DNA of 64,000 nucleotides from Microbotryomycetes sp. JL201 (lineage: Eukaryota; Basidiomycota; Microbotryomycetes), in assembly GCA_033819885.1 (NCBI GenBank), contig JAQYUZ010000025.1, positions 62,001-126,000 on the forward strand, in the 5' to 3' direction. Positions 26,680 to 36,445 of this stretch are shown piece by piece (the stretch's first letter is position 1; every line of letters starts with the position of its first letter). The notes under the pieces were generated by a model. It had not been told where the DNA came from, searched no databases, and worked only from the letters and a program-made list of their open reading frames with translations. The translations under genes and the position numbers were made by a program.

Positions 26680-27144
26680 GCTAGTGTGAGAGCATCAGAA
26701 AACGTCTGAGACGGTGTGAGTGTCAGATAACTTACTTGGTAACTTGAGATGAAGGGACGAAGGCAGAGGATGTGGCTCACGCAGGACCGCCGGGGGATGA
26801 TTCCAAGAAAATGTGTTGCAACCTGCAAAATTTTGGTCACGTGCTTTCAAAGCAATGTTCCATGCAGGAGAACGTCGACCGAGGGCCACCGAGGTCCCCG
26901 AACATCGCTACATTTTCTCGTCCCCGCCATCGCACGCAGCTGGCCAAACCATGCAATGGAACAATGCATGAGATTTTGACCTTGCTCAAACGCTTTCCTG
27001 CCGTCGGTTACTGCTGACACCTCAGCGTTTCCAGGAAATTCTTCGGCGTGGAATTTTGTCGAAGGTTCGGGCGTCGACCTGGAGCAGGACGCATCCGTCC
27101 TCCCTTTCCTTCAGATTTCTCTCTCCCTGAGCACAAACGCTACG
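26680..27144. promoter_or_regulatory. Shared promoter region of two Hsp20 genes
   Basis: 465 bases between head-to-head Hsp20 starts. It holds one good two-unit heat-shock element with a weak third unit at 27057-27069 and a CACGTG core near 26839. A CT-rich stretch (ccctttccttcagatttctctctccc) runs just before the plus-strand start. Confidence 0.55.
27057..27069. promoter_or_regulatory. Candidate heat-shock element
   Basis: The sequence ttgtcGAAggTTCg contains nGAAnnTTCn with an imperfect third unit (TTG for TTC) in correct register, 76 bases before the secretory Hsp20 start. This is a pattern match only. Confidence 0.4.
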
Positions 27145-27836
27145 ATGCATCTGCTCAAGACCTCCTTGTTGGCCTCTGTCGCTCTCGCATCGGTGGCCAC
27201 TGCCGCCACGGCGCAAGACACATCCGCACATGCGCCGCAGGAAACTTCAGATCCTTCAAGTAGGTCTAGTGATGAAAGATCTCAAAGGTTCACCGCTGAC
27301 CCTGATTTACGCCTGCAGACTTTCAAGAACTCTTCTCACGCTCATCACTACTTCATCCGTTTTCGGCTCTCGATAACCTGCTGAGGTTCCCGGATTGGAC
27401 CGATTCGGTGTGGCCTTTCGATGACTCGTCATCGCGTCGCTTGACACATGCGCACCAGCACATATCCGATTCGCCTCGTCGCTACGCCACAGCTGGCCTC
27501 TCCACTCGGGTCAAGCCAGCGATGGATTGCTTCGAACAGCGTGACAATATTGTGTGCGAGTTTGAATTGGCAGGCATGACGAAACAAGATGTCGATGTTT
27601 CGCTGCACGACTCGCTATTGACAGTGTCGGGATCGTTCAACAAGCAACGCGAGTCGGAATCTGATGGCATCGTCTCCGAGCGCCGTTACGGTTCATTCAG
27701 TCGCACGTTCTCGGTTCCATCGGGCGTACAACCTGAAGACGTAGAAGCAAAGATGAACAACGGTTTATTGACAGTGACGATTCCGCGCAAGGCCAAGGAC
27801 AATGGCAATCGCAAGATTGCAGTGCTAGACGCGTAG
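27145..27836 (+). CDS. Small heat-shock protein with a signal peptide
   Basis: Two exons (27145-27259 and 27319-27836), 210 aa. The N-terminus MHLLKTSLLASVALASVATA reads as a classical signal peptide (short basic start, hydrophobic core, then ATAQD). After the intron comes NFQELFSRSSLLHPFSALDN, then an alpha-crystallin domain: KPAMDCFEQRDNIVCEFELA, GMTKQDVDVSLHDSLLTVSG, YGSFSRTFSVPSGVQPEDVE, AKMNNGLLTVTIPRKAKD. The C-terminus ends KIAVLDA with no KDEL/HDEL. The protein is therefore predicted to enter the ER and may be secreted or ER-lumenal, which is rare for sHSPs. Splicing joins A to AC giving Asn without frame loss. It is divergent from the cytosolic Hsp20. Confidence 0.9.
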
Positions 27837-28588
27837 AGCTTTGACAGTAGTAAATTGGTGTACAAAGAAGTATAACGAATCCACAGCTTTGCCTTGACTG
27901 ATGCGATTCGGCATTTCCCAGTCGTGTGACAGTTGATGATAGGAGAAGGCATGAATATTTGAGCAAAGCACCCTTTCCAGAATGCACTTTCGGCCTCTTA
28001 CGTGAGCTGAGAATAAGGGCAGGGCATTGGGACGTCTGGCAATCGAGCCCACTTCTGTGACCCGTCATCTCGGACCGTTGGCAAGGGATTGCGTTGGGGA
28101 GACACGAATGAGAGCAATTGGACGACCCTTACGTCTCTAGCCGCTCGTTTTTCGTATTGAGGCAACATAGTTTGTGCGTGCATGTATATATAGTAAGACG
28201 ACGCATAAAAAAAAGGTTTCCCTGATCGGGGTAGACGAACCGCTCTTTGAAGCAACTTGTTGGTCGTGCACCGGCAGCAGAGCCATCCTTTACACAAGAT
28301 TGGACACGGCGAGGGCAAGGCTAGAGCATCGACAATCAAGTGTCAATTCTCTCTAGCAATTCGCTATGCCCGGTTGACCCGTCTAAGCGAAATTCCCCAA
28401 ACTTTAATGAGGTCGACTTCATCGCTTACGCGACGAAATACGATAAACCTCGAACCGCGTAATCAGCACAGGACTCGCTACCTTTGAAATGGCGAGCAGA
28501 CGTCTATGGTTCCCTAAGGAAAGCGACCAGGAATTCCCAAGGATAACCTCCATTACAGAGGCGGTAGCACTCGGCCCGACTCGAACCA

Positions 28589-28612
28589 ACGGCTCCAGCT
28601 AATCTGAGCCGT
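28589..28612. other. Stem-loop
   Basis: ACGGCTC at 28589-28595 pairs perfectly with GAGCCGT at 28606-28612 around a 10-base loop. No T-run follows and the arms do not fit a tRNA. Confidence 0.35.
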
Positions 28613-28683
28613 CGGTCCAAGCTACGCCAAGGCCAAAAATGCAGCAATGCTTCAGGTTTGTTGGAACAATATATAGAGCACCT

Positions 28684-28695
28684 GGTCACGTGACC
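28684..28695. promoter_or_regulatory. CACGTG palindrome (bHLH-type site)
   Basis: GGTCACGTGACC is a perfect 12-base inverted repeat. CACGTG is the core for Cbf1/Pho4-type bHLH factors; the flanks GGT/ACC match a Cbf1-like preference. Function is not shown. Confidence 0.35.
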
Positions 28696-29477
28696 GGCGG
28701 AAACCAAATGAGCTTTGAGGGCTGATCCTATGTTCCCACGTTGAGAGCAAGTTATGGACCGACATGCGGCCGGCTCACAGCCGTGTACGTCGAGCCGAAA
28801 CCTCTTCGCCGTGCTGTCGCGCAGCAATAGAGTCTATGTCATACTTAAGCACCCCATACTGCAATCGAACGAGGTTTCATCCATTCGCGCTTTGTCGAAA
28901 CGGGCCTATGCTTTGTCTGCGCGAGCTCGGATCGCTCGACGAGACAAGCTTGTCTGTCCACAAGTCTCGCGGGGAGCAGCTCTGAGCAATGCAATTTCAT
29001 ATCAAAGGGAGAAGTCTGAATTCGAACGAGGAAACAAGCACAAGAGCCTGAGGAATGGTTCCGAAAGGCGTGGCCATGGGAGTCACAGCTTGAAATGCAT
29101 CGCGCTCGTTGAACGCACAGGCCCGATCAGGGCCACTACCTTCATACACAAAAGAGGCGGTCACATTTAGCACTCGGTGTCGGGAGACCTGTCTGTCTTC
29201 AGAGCAGTGGTAGGTCAACCGGGAAGAGCGTTTTTCGCGAGTCTATCCTCGCTACGAATGCGCGATTCCGCTTGCTCGAGGCGAGAATCACAATAGAAAG
29301 CAACCGAAGCCGGTCCCAGGACACACGAGTCACATTCGCATTGGCTGCGAAGCAAGGCTCTGCTTCCATTGACGTAAGCTGCAAGACGTTTGAATGTTTC
29401 GACACAGAGATGCCCAGTCAGAATGTGTCGGATTTGGATGATGACGCTGCGATCACACAGGTACTGAGCGGAACGTG

Positions 29478-29790
29478 TTAGAGGAGCACAGCGGAACACC
29501 CTGACAGATTTCGAGCCGTTTGACGCACTGGTCGGAAGCGCACACCTTTTGAGGTCAAGTGTGGCTCGACTCCGATGATGACAACGCGCTTGTCGCGCCT
29601 CTCACAATCATCTGTCTGGCCCCACAGGGTTTGGTACGACGGTTCGAAGCGGTCGGCTTGGCCTTGTGCCGCCTTGGTAGCGGCGATGGCGGAAGCTTCG
29701 GCAGAGAGGATGACGAAGTTTACCTCCGCCGTCGTAATGTCGCCGTACGTGACAGTGTTGGCGTCTCAGAAAGATTGACTTGGCGGATGA
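29478..29790 (-). CDS. Possible exon of an unrecognised gene
   Basis: Read on the minus strand, a frame without Met gives TNTVTYGDITTAEVNFVILS, AEASAIAATKAAQGQADRFE, PSYQTLWGQTDDCERRDKRV and VIIGVEPHLTS, ending at 29478-29480. Upstream, other frames read GFSPVNFGTEQSAGPVA and DGIVGRLGRLIGGFHPP, which look protein-like too, but I could not connect them by convincing introns. It may be a real gene, a decayed gene or chance. No family recognised. Confidence 0.22.
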
Positions 29791-30095
29791 AAGCCTCCAA
29801 TCAATCTTCCAAGACGACCGACAATCCCATCTGCTCGCGCTTCAAGCGACCGGGCCCGCCGACTGTTCTGTGCCAAAGTTGACAGGTGAGAAACCTCCAG
29901 AGCGCCGAAGACGCCTCGATCAAAAGTGCCATCTCGTTATATACACTCGTTTGTGCCGCTCATTACAAACGAGTTTGTCAATCACGTGTTGAGAGTTTTT
30001 CGTATGGCGATGCTCCATTCTAGATTCCGTACCCATAACAATATGTAATGGAACCCAATGAAAAATTGTCTACAAAATTGCGGCGACGACGACTG

Positions 30096-30786
30096 TTACT
30101 CGATTGCAACCCGCTCTCCCTTGCGCGAAGCAAGTTCGACGCCGGTCCTTTTGACGTGACCACCCAAAACCTTGTCCCTGTCTCCTGTTACTGTACCCAG
30201 TATCACAGAAAATCGCCCCGAAATGCGATCTCGTCTTGAAACAGAAGGTGGCGGCGCGTCAGATTCAACGCTCGACCGCCGTCGGAATAGTGTCGTTAAA
30301 GGCGGCGCTTTCAACTCTTCGGTCTCGACCGTGTTTGACTGCATCAAAAATGTGATAGAAAGGGTTAGAAATATTCAGCGAGCGCATTGACTACATCATA
30401 AGCTTCGAACGTACACTTGTTGCCACCGGCGCGTTATGCTTCACAGCCATTCCATTACTGCTCGCATGTCCATCACTGGAGGACTGACTGGAAGGTGCAC
30501 CAGACTGATGTGACACTGATGACTCTGTCGACATGTGCGGTGGGCGATAAGATTCTGACCGGCCGTCGAGCCAGCTCCAAACCGCAGGGTCGTGAGCTGT
30601 TGCCGGCGGGAGGTGCTGTACCTCGAAGCAAAGTGAGATCAGAGAGGAAAATGGGACACAAATGCTTGTACTCACGGGAGCTGGCAGCCAGAATTTATTC
30701 CGCGAGTGGGAGGCAGCGCCAAGTGGGGCCCTCGCTGCCAAGATGGCGCCAAAATGTTCCGGGCCGACGAGCGATGGCGGTGGCAT
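30096..30786 (-). CDS. CsbD-like hydrophilic protein
   Basis: Three exons. From a likely start at 30786: MPPPSLVGPEHFGAILAARA, PLGAASHSRNKFWLPAP; then a Ser/His-rich part (HMSTESSVSHQSGAPSSQSS). A third exon, joined at ATS|SNTVETEE through a gtacgt intron with a ctaac branch site, ends in SGRFSVILGTVTGDRDKVLG followed by G(x)5G and a basic tail. The pattern GxVTGDxxKVxxG resembles the small stress-associated CsbD-like motif found in two neighbours. The frame is open upstream only with a GTG, so the start is uncertain. Role unknown. Confidence 0.6.
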
Positions 30787-30999
30787 TGCGGTGATCAGCT
30801 CGATCCTGCGGGCTGATTTGTTGACCGACACAAAGCTCACAAATCATGTTGCGACAAAAAAAAAGAGCGCGAGCAATTGAGAATTACCTCGCGCAATTCT
30901 TCAAGACGCGTCATAGGAACGCGCCTGCGGATGGGAGCGGCAGCGCGAGATAATCTTTACTCTTGTTCCCTTCTTTTCCTCCTTGCGCAAAAGAACATG

Positions 31000-31953
31000 T
31001 CGAACGTTCGTCAGCCTCCGATGGTGCAACAGTATCAACAGCCTGTTGGCCACGAGTGTGAGTCTTGACTGCAGCGGCAATGCGGGCCGGCAAGCTCGTG
31101 ACGTCGTCCATGTCACGCCTGTACTGAACGTACCGCCATTGCCTCAGTCGAAGATCCGTCAAGAGCCTCACATAAGGGATACACATCACAAGGCAACAGC
31201 GGACTCGGCTCGCAGCAAGGTGAGCGGCATCGACCTAGTGCTTCTCGAAGGAGGCCCGAGCTCAATGATCGACTTTGTTTTGCTCCAGTGCAACACGGCC
31301 AGCAACCAATACACGGTGGTTTGAGCGACCATCCTCAAGCTCGCGACATGCACAACGCCGAACATCAACACCGCCACCATCATCCGGATGTTAATCAACT
31401 TAGGACTGACATCAACACTGCTGCACACACCGGCCAACCACGAAACAACATAGGTGGCTTGGGCGGTGGATATGGCGCTGGCGTAGCAGGCACGTTCAAC
31501 GAACGACACTTGAGAGCGACCTAGCGCGGAAGAGACTGACCAGGCTTTGCGCAGGCAAGCATGATGGTACGTTTGGCAAACACGATCCGGACTACGTAAG
31601 TGCCCTGCAACACCCGGCAAGTCCATTCTAGTGACGTGAATGTGCAGCACGCCGAACAGGCACGCAGAAGCAGCCTCACCGGAGCAGTTGGTCCTTCGAC
31701 CAACAACGACGCATTCTCAGGCAGTCAGACGGAAACTTCTGCCCGATCCTACGATCAAAGTGCCACTGGTTCGAGCCACAGCGGACAAGGCAACATGGGA
31801 GGCGCAATTCACGAAACCAAGCCGGACGCCACATCAAAGCCGTCTCTTGCCGACAAATTGTCAGGCACGGTCGACATTGCAGTCGGCAAAATGACGAAAA
31901 ACACCGAAAAGGTAGAACTGGGTCAAGCAAAGAAGGAAGGTCTGTTGCATTAA
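31000..31953 (+). CDS. His/Gly-rich hydrophilic protein with CsbD-like end
   Basis: About five exons. Start 31000 MSNVRQPPMVQQYQQPVGHE; exon 2 joins as FEDPSRASHKGYTSQGNSGL; exon 3 holds HGGLSDHPQARDMHNAEHQH and a His run. A later small exon gives KHDGTFGKHDPDY. The last exon is AEQARRSSLTGAVGPSTNND...SLADKLSGTVDIAVGKMTKN then TEKVELGQAKKEG, the CsbD-like motif, with stop 31951-31953. The donor before the KHDGTF exon is ambiguous (two GT choices near 31450-31470 both keep phase). Highly hydrophilic and probably disordered, as in desiccation or stress proteins. Confidence 0.7.
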
Positions 31954-32286
31954 TCGGAGACGATCAGGGAGGATGCGAGAGCTTTTTGACGGGGCCGAAT
32001 ACACGAGCGTGACGCAGGAGCGGTCTTCATGTCCATTATCATTCAGAATGATCATTCATCGCCGTCAACTTTTACCTGAAGGGGTGTGTCGAGCCGATTC
32101 GCGTATTTGCGATGGCTCGCAAGCCTGTCGGCACGTGGACACATGCAGACTTCTTCTTGTGAATCGTGAGATGAACGCAACAACTGATAGCATTACAGCC
32201 GGTTTCAAAGTATTGTTGGAAGTGACGAGAGAAGGATTGACGAAAGTGCGAATATGGAAAACCGTTAGCTCGGTTCCGAGAGCCGG

Positions 32287-33135
32287 TCACTGCCACGAAC
32301 GCGGGCGTCAGTTTGCACCCGAGACGAAACGTCGACAAGCTCACTTGACCGAGGATCTGGCGAACGAATTGTTCATAATTGACATTGCCCTCGCTGCAGC
32401 ATCGGGCCAGTGTCAGTTTCAGATCGGCGCAAAGCGATGAAAGGATATCAGCTGACGGTGTGACTTTGACGCCCTTGAGCAGCTCATCGACTTCCTCTTC
32501 TGACATCTTTTCGCCCAACGATGTCAAGACGTATTTGAGCTCGCCTTGGCCAATGAATCCGTTGCCCTCCTTGTCAAAAACTTGGAACCCACGGATGAAA
32601 TCGTCTGGCATGGCAAACAAGTCAGCAGTGAGTAGCCGAAGACGTGTCCCGAAAGAGGAAGCGGACCTGCAGTGCCTGCTGGCTCGTATCCACCCGGTCG
32701 GTTCAAGATCTGCGTAAAAGTCGCATAGTCGACTGCGGCAGAGAATCATTGTGAGCATCACATTCGCACTTGAGAGGTATTGCTGCCGCACTCACTGTCT
32801 TGCTGGCCGGTCTGCTGCACGAGTTCTGCGACTTCCTTCTGTGTTGGATTCTGTCCGAGCGCGCGCAGCACGTCGCCGAGCGAGTCTGCCGGAATCGTGC
32901 CTGCTCCTCGCTTGTCGAAGAGAGCGAACGCCTCCTTTGCTTCTGCAATGCGGGCACGCGTTTGCGGTCAGTATGCTGCCATCGCGCGCGCGCTTTGTTG
33001 AGCGATCCGAGCGCGCAAGACGCGTTGACGGCCAAGTCGAGCTCACCTGCTTCTTGAGTTGACTGCAAGTAGCCACATAAAGCGTCAGCGAGTCTGCTAC
33101 AGACGGGACACGGGCGTTGAAGCGCGACTGACCAT
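32287..33135 (-). CDS. CDC4: Myosin light chain, Cdc4/Mlc1 type
   Basis: EF-hand light chain of cytokinetic myosin-II. Exons: ATG alone (33133-33135), a 16-nt exon (33047-33062, STQEA), then AKEAFALFDKRGAGTIPADS, LGDVLRALGQNPTQKEVAEL, DYATFTQILNRPGGYEPAGT, DDFIRGFQVFDKEGNGFIGQ, GELKYVLTSLGEKMSEEEVD, ELLKGVKVTPS and EGNVNYEQFVRQILGQ, as in fission yeast Cdc4. A final intron (gtgagc...ggcag, branch ctgac) puts TGA directly after the last codon, at 32287-32289. Reading through instead would add about 85 unrelated residues. Divergent from RPE1, 74 bases between starts. Confidence 0.92.
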
Positions 33136-33209
33136 GTCGTGGTCAAGAAGGAAATCACGCCCGAGCTCGTTCGCACTTTCACCCTTGCAATTTCCCGTCG
33201 CTGACCGCC
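33136..33209. promoter_or_regulatory. Very short divergent promoter CDC4/RPE1
   Basis: 74 bases between start codons, so the two genes must share or overlap promoter and 5' leader. CT-rich content (ctttcacccttgcaatttccc) precedes the RPE1 start. Confidence 0.45.
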
Positions 33210-34275
33210 ATGTCTCGCTGCGATGGCAAGACTCGACCGATCGTGTCTCCCTCTGTGCTGGCAAGCGATTTCAGCAAGCTGGCGAGCGAAGTGCGCCGCA
33301 TGATGGACAACGGCGCCGAATGGGTTCATATGGGTCAGTCAGCATGGCACTCTCGAGCGCGAGTCCGACTTTCTCCAAGCACTGACCAACATGTCAACAG
33401 ACGTCATGGACGGGTGAGCCGATCAATTGAAGCTTGGTCCAGCTCGACCGACCTGTGACGTCGGTCTTGTTGTGAGCGGGCTGCATGGCTGACACGCAAC
33501 GGCAGTCACTTTGTTCCCAATATCACAATGGGTCCTCCGATCCTGGCCAGCGTATACAAGGCCATCCCGGACGTGTTCATGGATTGCCACATGATGGTCG
33601 CAGATCCAAAGCGAGTAAGTACACAAGACGATCATGTATGGCAAAGCCGAGCTTATCATCTTGTCACAGTGGGTCAAGGACGTCGCAGAGGCAGGAGGCA
33701 AGAGCTACACATTTCACATCGAGGCGCTAGCGGATCCAGGTCAGCAGCCCCAGCGGCCACTCTCGCGTTGATCAAGACGTTGACTGTCTCGCACTGATAG
33801 AAAACGCTCACGAGATCGTCGACCTCATTCACGAACATGGCATGCGCGCTGCTGTCGCCATCTCACCCGACACACCCTCATCCGCTATCTCGGACAGGCT
33901 GGGCGAGTCGGTCGACATGCTTCTTGTCATGACAGTTGTTCCTGGTAGGTCTGACTACAAACCTCATCCTTCTCTATTGCTCAAATACGCATCTATCCAG
34001 GCAAGGGTGGTCAAAAGTTTATGGCATCCTGCGTTCCAAAAGTGGCAGAGTTGCGCGCCCGGTTCCCGACAAAAGACATTCAAGTTGATGGGGGCGTCGG
34101 ACCATCAACCGTTGGTCACTGTGCCTGCGCTGGTTCAAACGTGCTCGTCGCTGGCACAGCCTTGTTTGGCGCCGAGGACCCTCAGGCGGTTATGAAGGGA
34201 ATGAAGGAGGCTGTCGACTCGGGCAGAAGCGGATGGGGCTCGCGAGATGCACTCGAGCAGAGTCAAAAATTGTAA
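33210..34275 (+). CDS. RPE1: Ribulose-phosphate 3-epimerase
   Basis: Interconverts ribulose-5-P and xylulose-5-P in the pentose phosphate pathway, in the cytosol. From 33210: RPIVSPSVLASDFSKLASEV, GAEWVHM, then a 13-nt microexon (33401-33413) that supplies the metal-site motif as M-DVMDG-HFVPNITMGPP. Next come FMDCHMMVADP, WVKDVAEAGGKSYTFHIEAL, GMRAAVAISPDTP, MLLVMTVVPGKGGQKFM and DIQVDGGVGPSTV (VDGG phosphate-binding). It ends ALEQSQKL, stop 34273-34275. At least five introns. Confidence 0.95.
33401..33413 (+). other. 13-nt microexon of RPE1
   Basis: ACGTCATGGACGG is flanked by caacag and gtgagc. Joined to the G before and the T after, it encodes DVMDG, the conserved metal-site motif, so skipping would destroy activity. 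Confidence 0.88.
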
Positions 34276-34355
34276 TTCCAGAGAGATCTTAGTATTTGAA
34301 GAGACGAGATCACGTGAGCGCGAAGCACGCCTTTGGTTCGGTCCCTTTCAACGCC

Positions 34356-36006
34356 ATGAGCTGGAGCATTTCAGTGACATTCCGCGGACAGCAAGCCACT
34401 TTGCAAGTCACAACAGAGCGCATTCGTGTAACGCCTTCAGAAAACTCTGGCGAGGCAGAGGTACATTTCGCCAGCTCGGCTTTAGCGTTCGCTCAGCTGC
34501 AGCACTCGCCCAACAGAGATTCACAAAGGCTGCGATTGGTGTATCTCGAGCCCGTCAAAGAAGAAGCCCCTGATGCGCCCAGCGTACCTTCTGTTCGGTC
34601 TGTAGACGTCGCGCTCGACCCCGGATTCGATGTTAGCCAAATTGCGTGTAACGAAACACTGTCGGCATCACTGGTACCTTCAAGCGACTCACACAATCAC
34701 TGTCCGATCCACGTAATTGTCAATGATTCTGCTGGCAGGCAAGGAGTCGCTTCATCGTTTGCATCGCGAGTCGTTGGTCCGATCCTGCTGCTGAGCAACA
34801 GTGGTGACGGCTCTAACCTCCATCTGCACAAGACGCAGTCCGCCTTGGATGGTGTGAGGATTGGGCGCGAGATTAGGCAGGAACAGATGGATGCAGTCGT
34901 CGTCGTGCTCGGTGGCGATGGCACGGTCAGCGAAGTCGTCAATGGATTACTGACGGAGGAAGACAAAAGCGAGGTGATTGACACGCGCTTCAAGTACGAA
35001 TTTGTCATTGTGTGAGTTTCGAGTTGGTCCCCTAGACTCGCAAAAGCCTGACTGCTCCTCCGCCAGGCCACTCGGCACGGCAAACGCACAATATTTCCAT
35101 CTCTTCCCTCCGGAATCCGGCAGACTCACTCCCATCAAGCAACAACTTGGTTCTCTCCTGTCCTTTGTCACAAAGGAACGTGCCATTCCCATGTCTCTCG
35201 CCATCAACCGGATCTCGAGCAAGGACTCTGCGCTCGAATCCCCAATCATCTCGACTGTCGTATCGTCTGCAGCTCTGCACGCCGCATTGCTGCGCGATGC
35301 TGAAGCCTTGAGGACACAAGTGCCGGGCTTGGAACGGTTCAAGATCGCCGCTCAGCAAAACTTTACACGGTGGTTCAGAGGCTCGCTGCACTTGTCAAGT
35401 AAAGCACAACGCTATGATTCGCGATCGCACTCGTTTGTTGACGCGTCAAGGGAGGAGGAACTGGAGCTTCGAGGCCCATTCAGTTACTTCGTTTCGGCTC
35501 TCGTGTCGAGGTTTGAGCCGACTTTTGTCGTCGCGCCTCTGAAGGATCCTTTGCACAAACTTGCGCCAAATCAGGGAATTGCAACAATTGACGTTATCGT
35601 CATTCGGCCATTACGTGATCCGGATACGCAAAAGTTTGTCGACGAGGCGCAAAATTCCGAAAAAAGATTACAAGAAACCAGAGATGCGTTTGCGAAAAAG
35701 TTGTGGAACGTGACGGCGGGCATGTACGACGGCGGAAAGCATATTGACGCTCGATATGAGGATGCCGAGATGGATCAACCAGAGATTGTCGAGTATTACC
35801 GGTGCCAGCAAGTCGAGTGGCGGCCTGTGAGTAGACTACATCGGTGATGACTGGTTGTGCTAACGCCCAGTTGGGCAGGCCGAAGATGAGGACGAGAAAG
35901 GAAGAACGGTTTGCCTCGATGGTTTGCTCAAGGATGTTGGCAAAGGCGGCAGATTGAAAACCTCAACTTTTTCGGGCAGTCAACAGGACATCTCTGTCTG
36001 GGCTTG
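34356..36006 (+). CDS. Lipid kinase-like protein with DAGK catalytic domain
   Basis: Member of the diacylglycerol/sphingosine kinase fold. Start 34356: MSWSISVTFRGQQATLQVTT. The nucleotide-binding part reads VIVNDSAGRQGVASSFASRV, then MDAVVVVLGGDGTVSEVVNG (GGDGT loop), and after an intron PLGTANAQYFHLFPP. The second half (SPIISTVVSSAALHAALLRD; FVVAPLKDPLHKLAPNQG; EIVEYYRCQQVEWRP) is less typical. The last exon ends QQDISVWA, stop 36004-36006. The fungal long-chain-base kinase signature SGDGL is absent, so the lipid substrate cannot be named. Confidence 0.8.
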
Positions 36007-36445
36007 AGAGACAATTCTGCCGAAGCCATGCGGGACGCGGCCAGTGCTGGAGTCGGCTTGTGAGAGCTCATACCAGTTTCGGAGGATGTCTATCGAACAC
36101 AAATAACGTGTCTGGTAATGAGATGTGCAAGATGTATCTCGTGCGTGAACTAAGGTCGTCATGCAGCACTCGTTGCCTCGTGGTTTGCCAAGTGGTCCTC
36201 TAATCTGCACTGCATCGCGTGATCGAGCATATTTGGGTAGCTCGCGGTTGAAAACAGATCACAATGAATGCACGACACGCTTCTAACGCGTCGAAAACGC
36301 GGTTTCCATGCTACACGACACGTCCCATGCTAAATCACATAGTCGTAATCGATCTTGTACGATTGGACTGTAAAGGGTTTTGATGCGAACTCTATAAAAG
36401 GTCTGCGCAGGCTGCGAGTCCTGAGCCAAGTCGTCAGAGCCTCGG
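36007..36445. promoter_or_regulatory. Intergenic region with TATA box
   Basis: About 440 bases with no gene. TATAAAAG at 36393-36400 lies 46 bases before the next start codon. Confidence 0.5.
36393..36400 (+). promoter_or_regulatory. TATA box
   Basis: TATAAAAG is a strong consensus, rare among the other promoters in this window, and suggests regulated expression of the downstream gene. Confidence 0.5.

Larger units (their letters stand above)
27837..29477. other. Gene-poor stretch
   Basis: About 1.6 kb with only short, uncharacteristic open frames (for example plus 28754-29170). It includes a 12-base palindrome with a CACGTG core (28684-28695) and a stem-loop at 28589-28612. No protein family or tRNA recognised. 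Confidence 0.5.

Noticed and set aside
28560-28640. tRNA-like stem-loop with GGTTCGAGTC
   Set aside because: T-stem has a mismatch, the anticodon-like arm has a 10-base loop and no acceptor stem could be drawn.
28754-29170. 138-aa plus-strand open frame
   Set aside because: Arg/Ser-rich composition, no family, no splice or promoter support.
32072-32286. Frame extending the Cdc4 light chain by about 85 residues
   Set aside because: Known light chains end near ILGQ, and a canonical intron (gtgagc...ctgac...ggcag) places a stop there.
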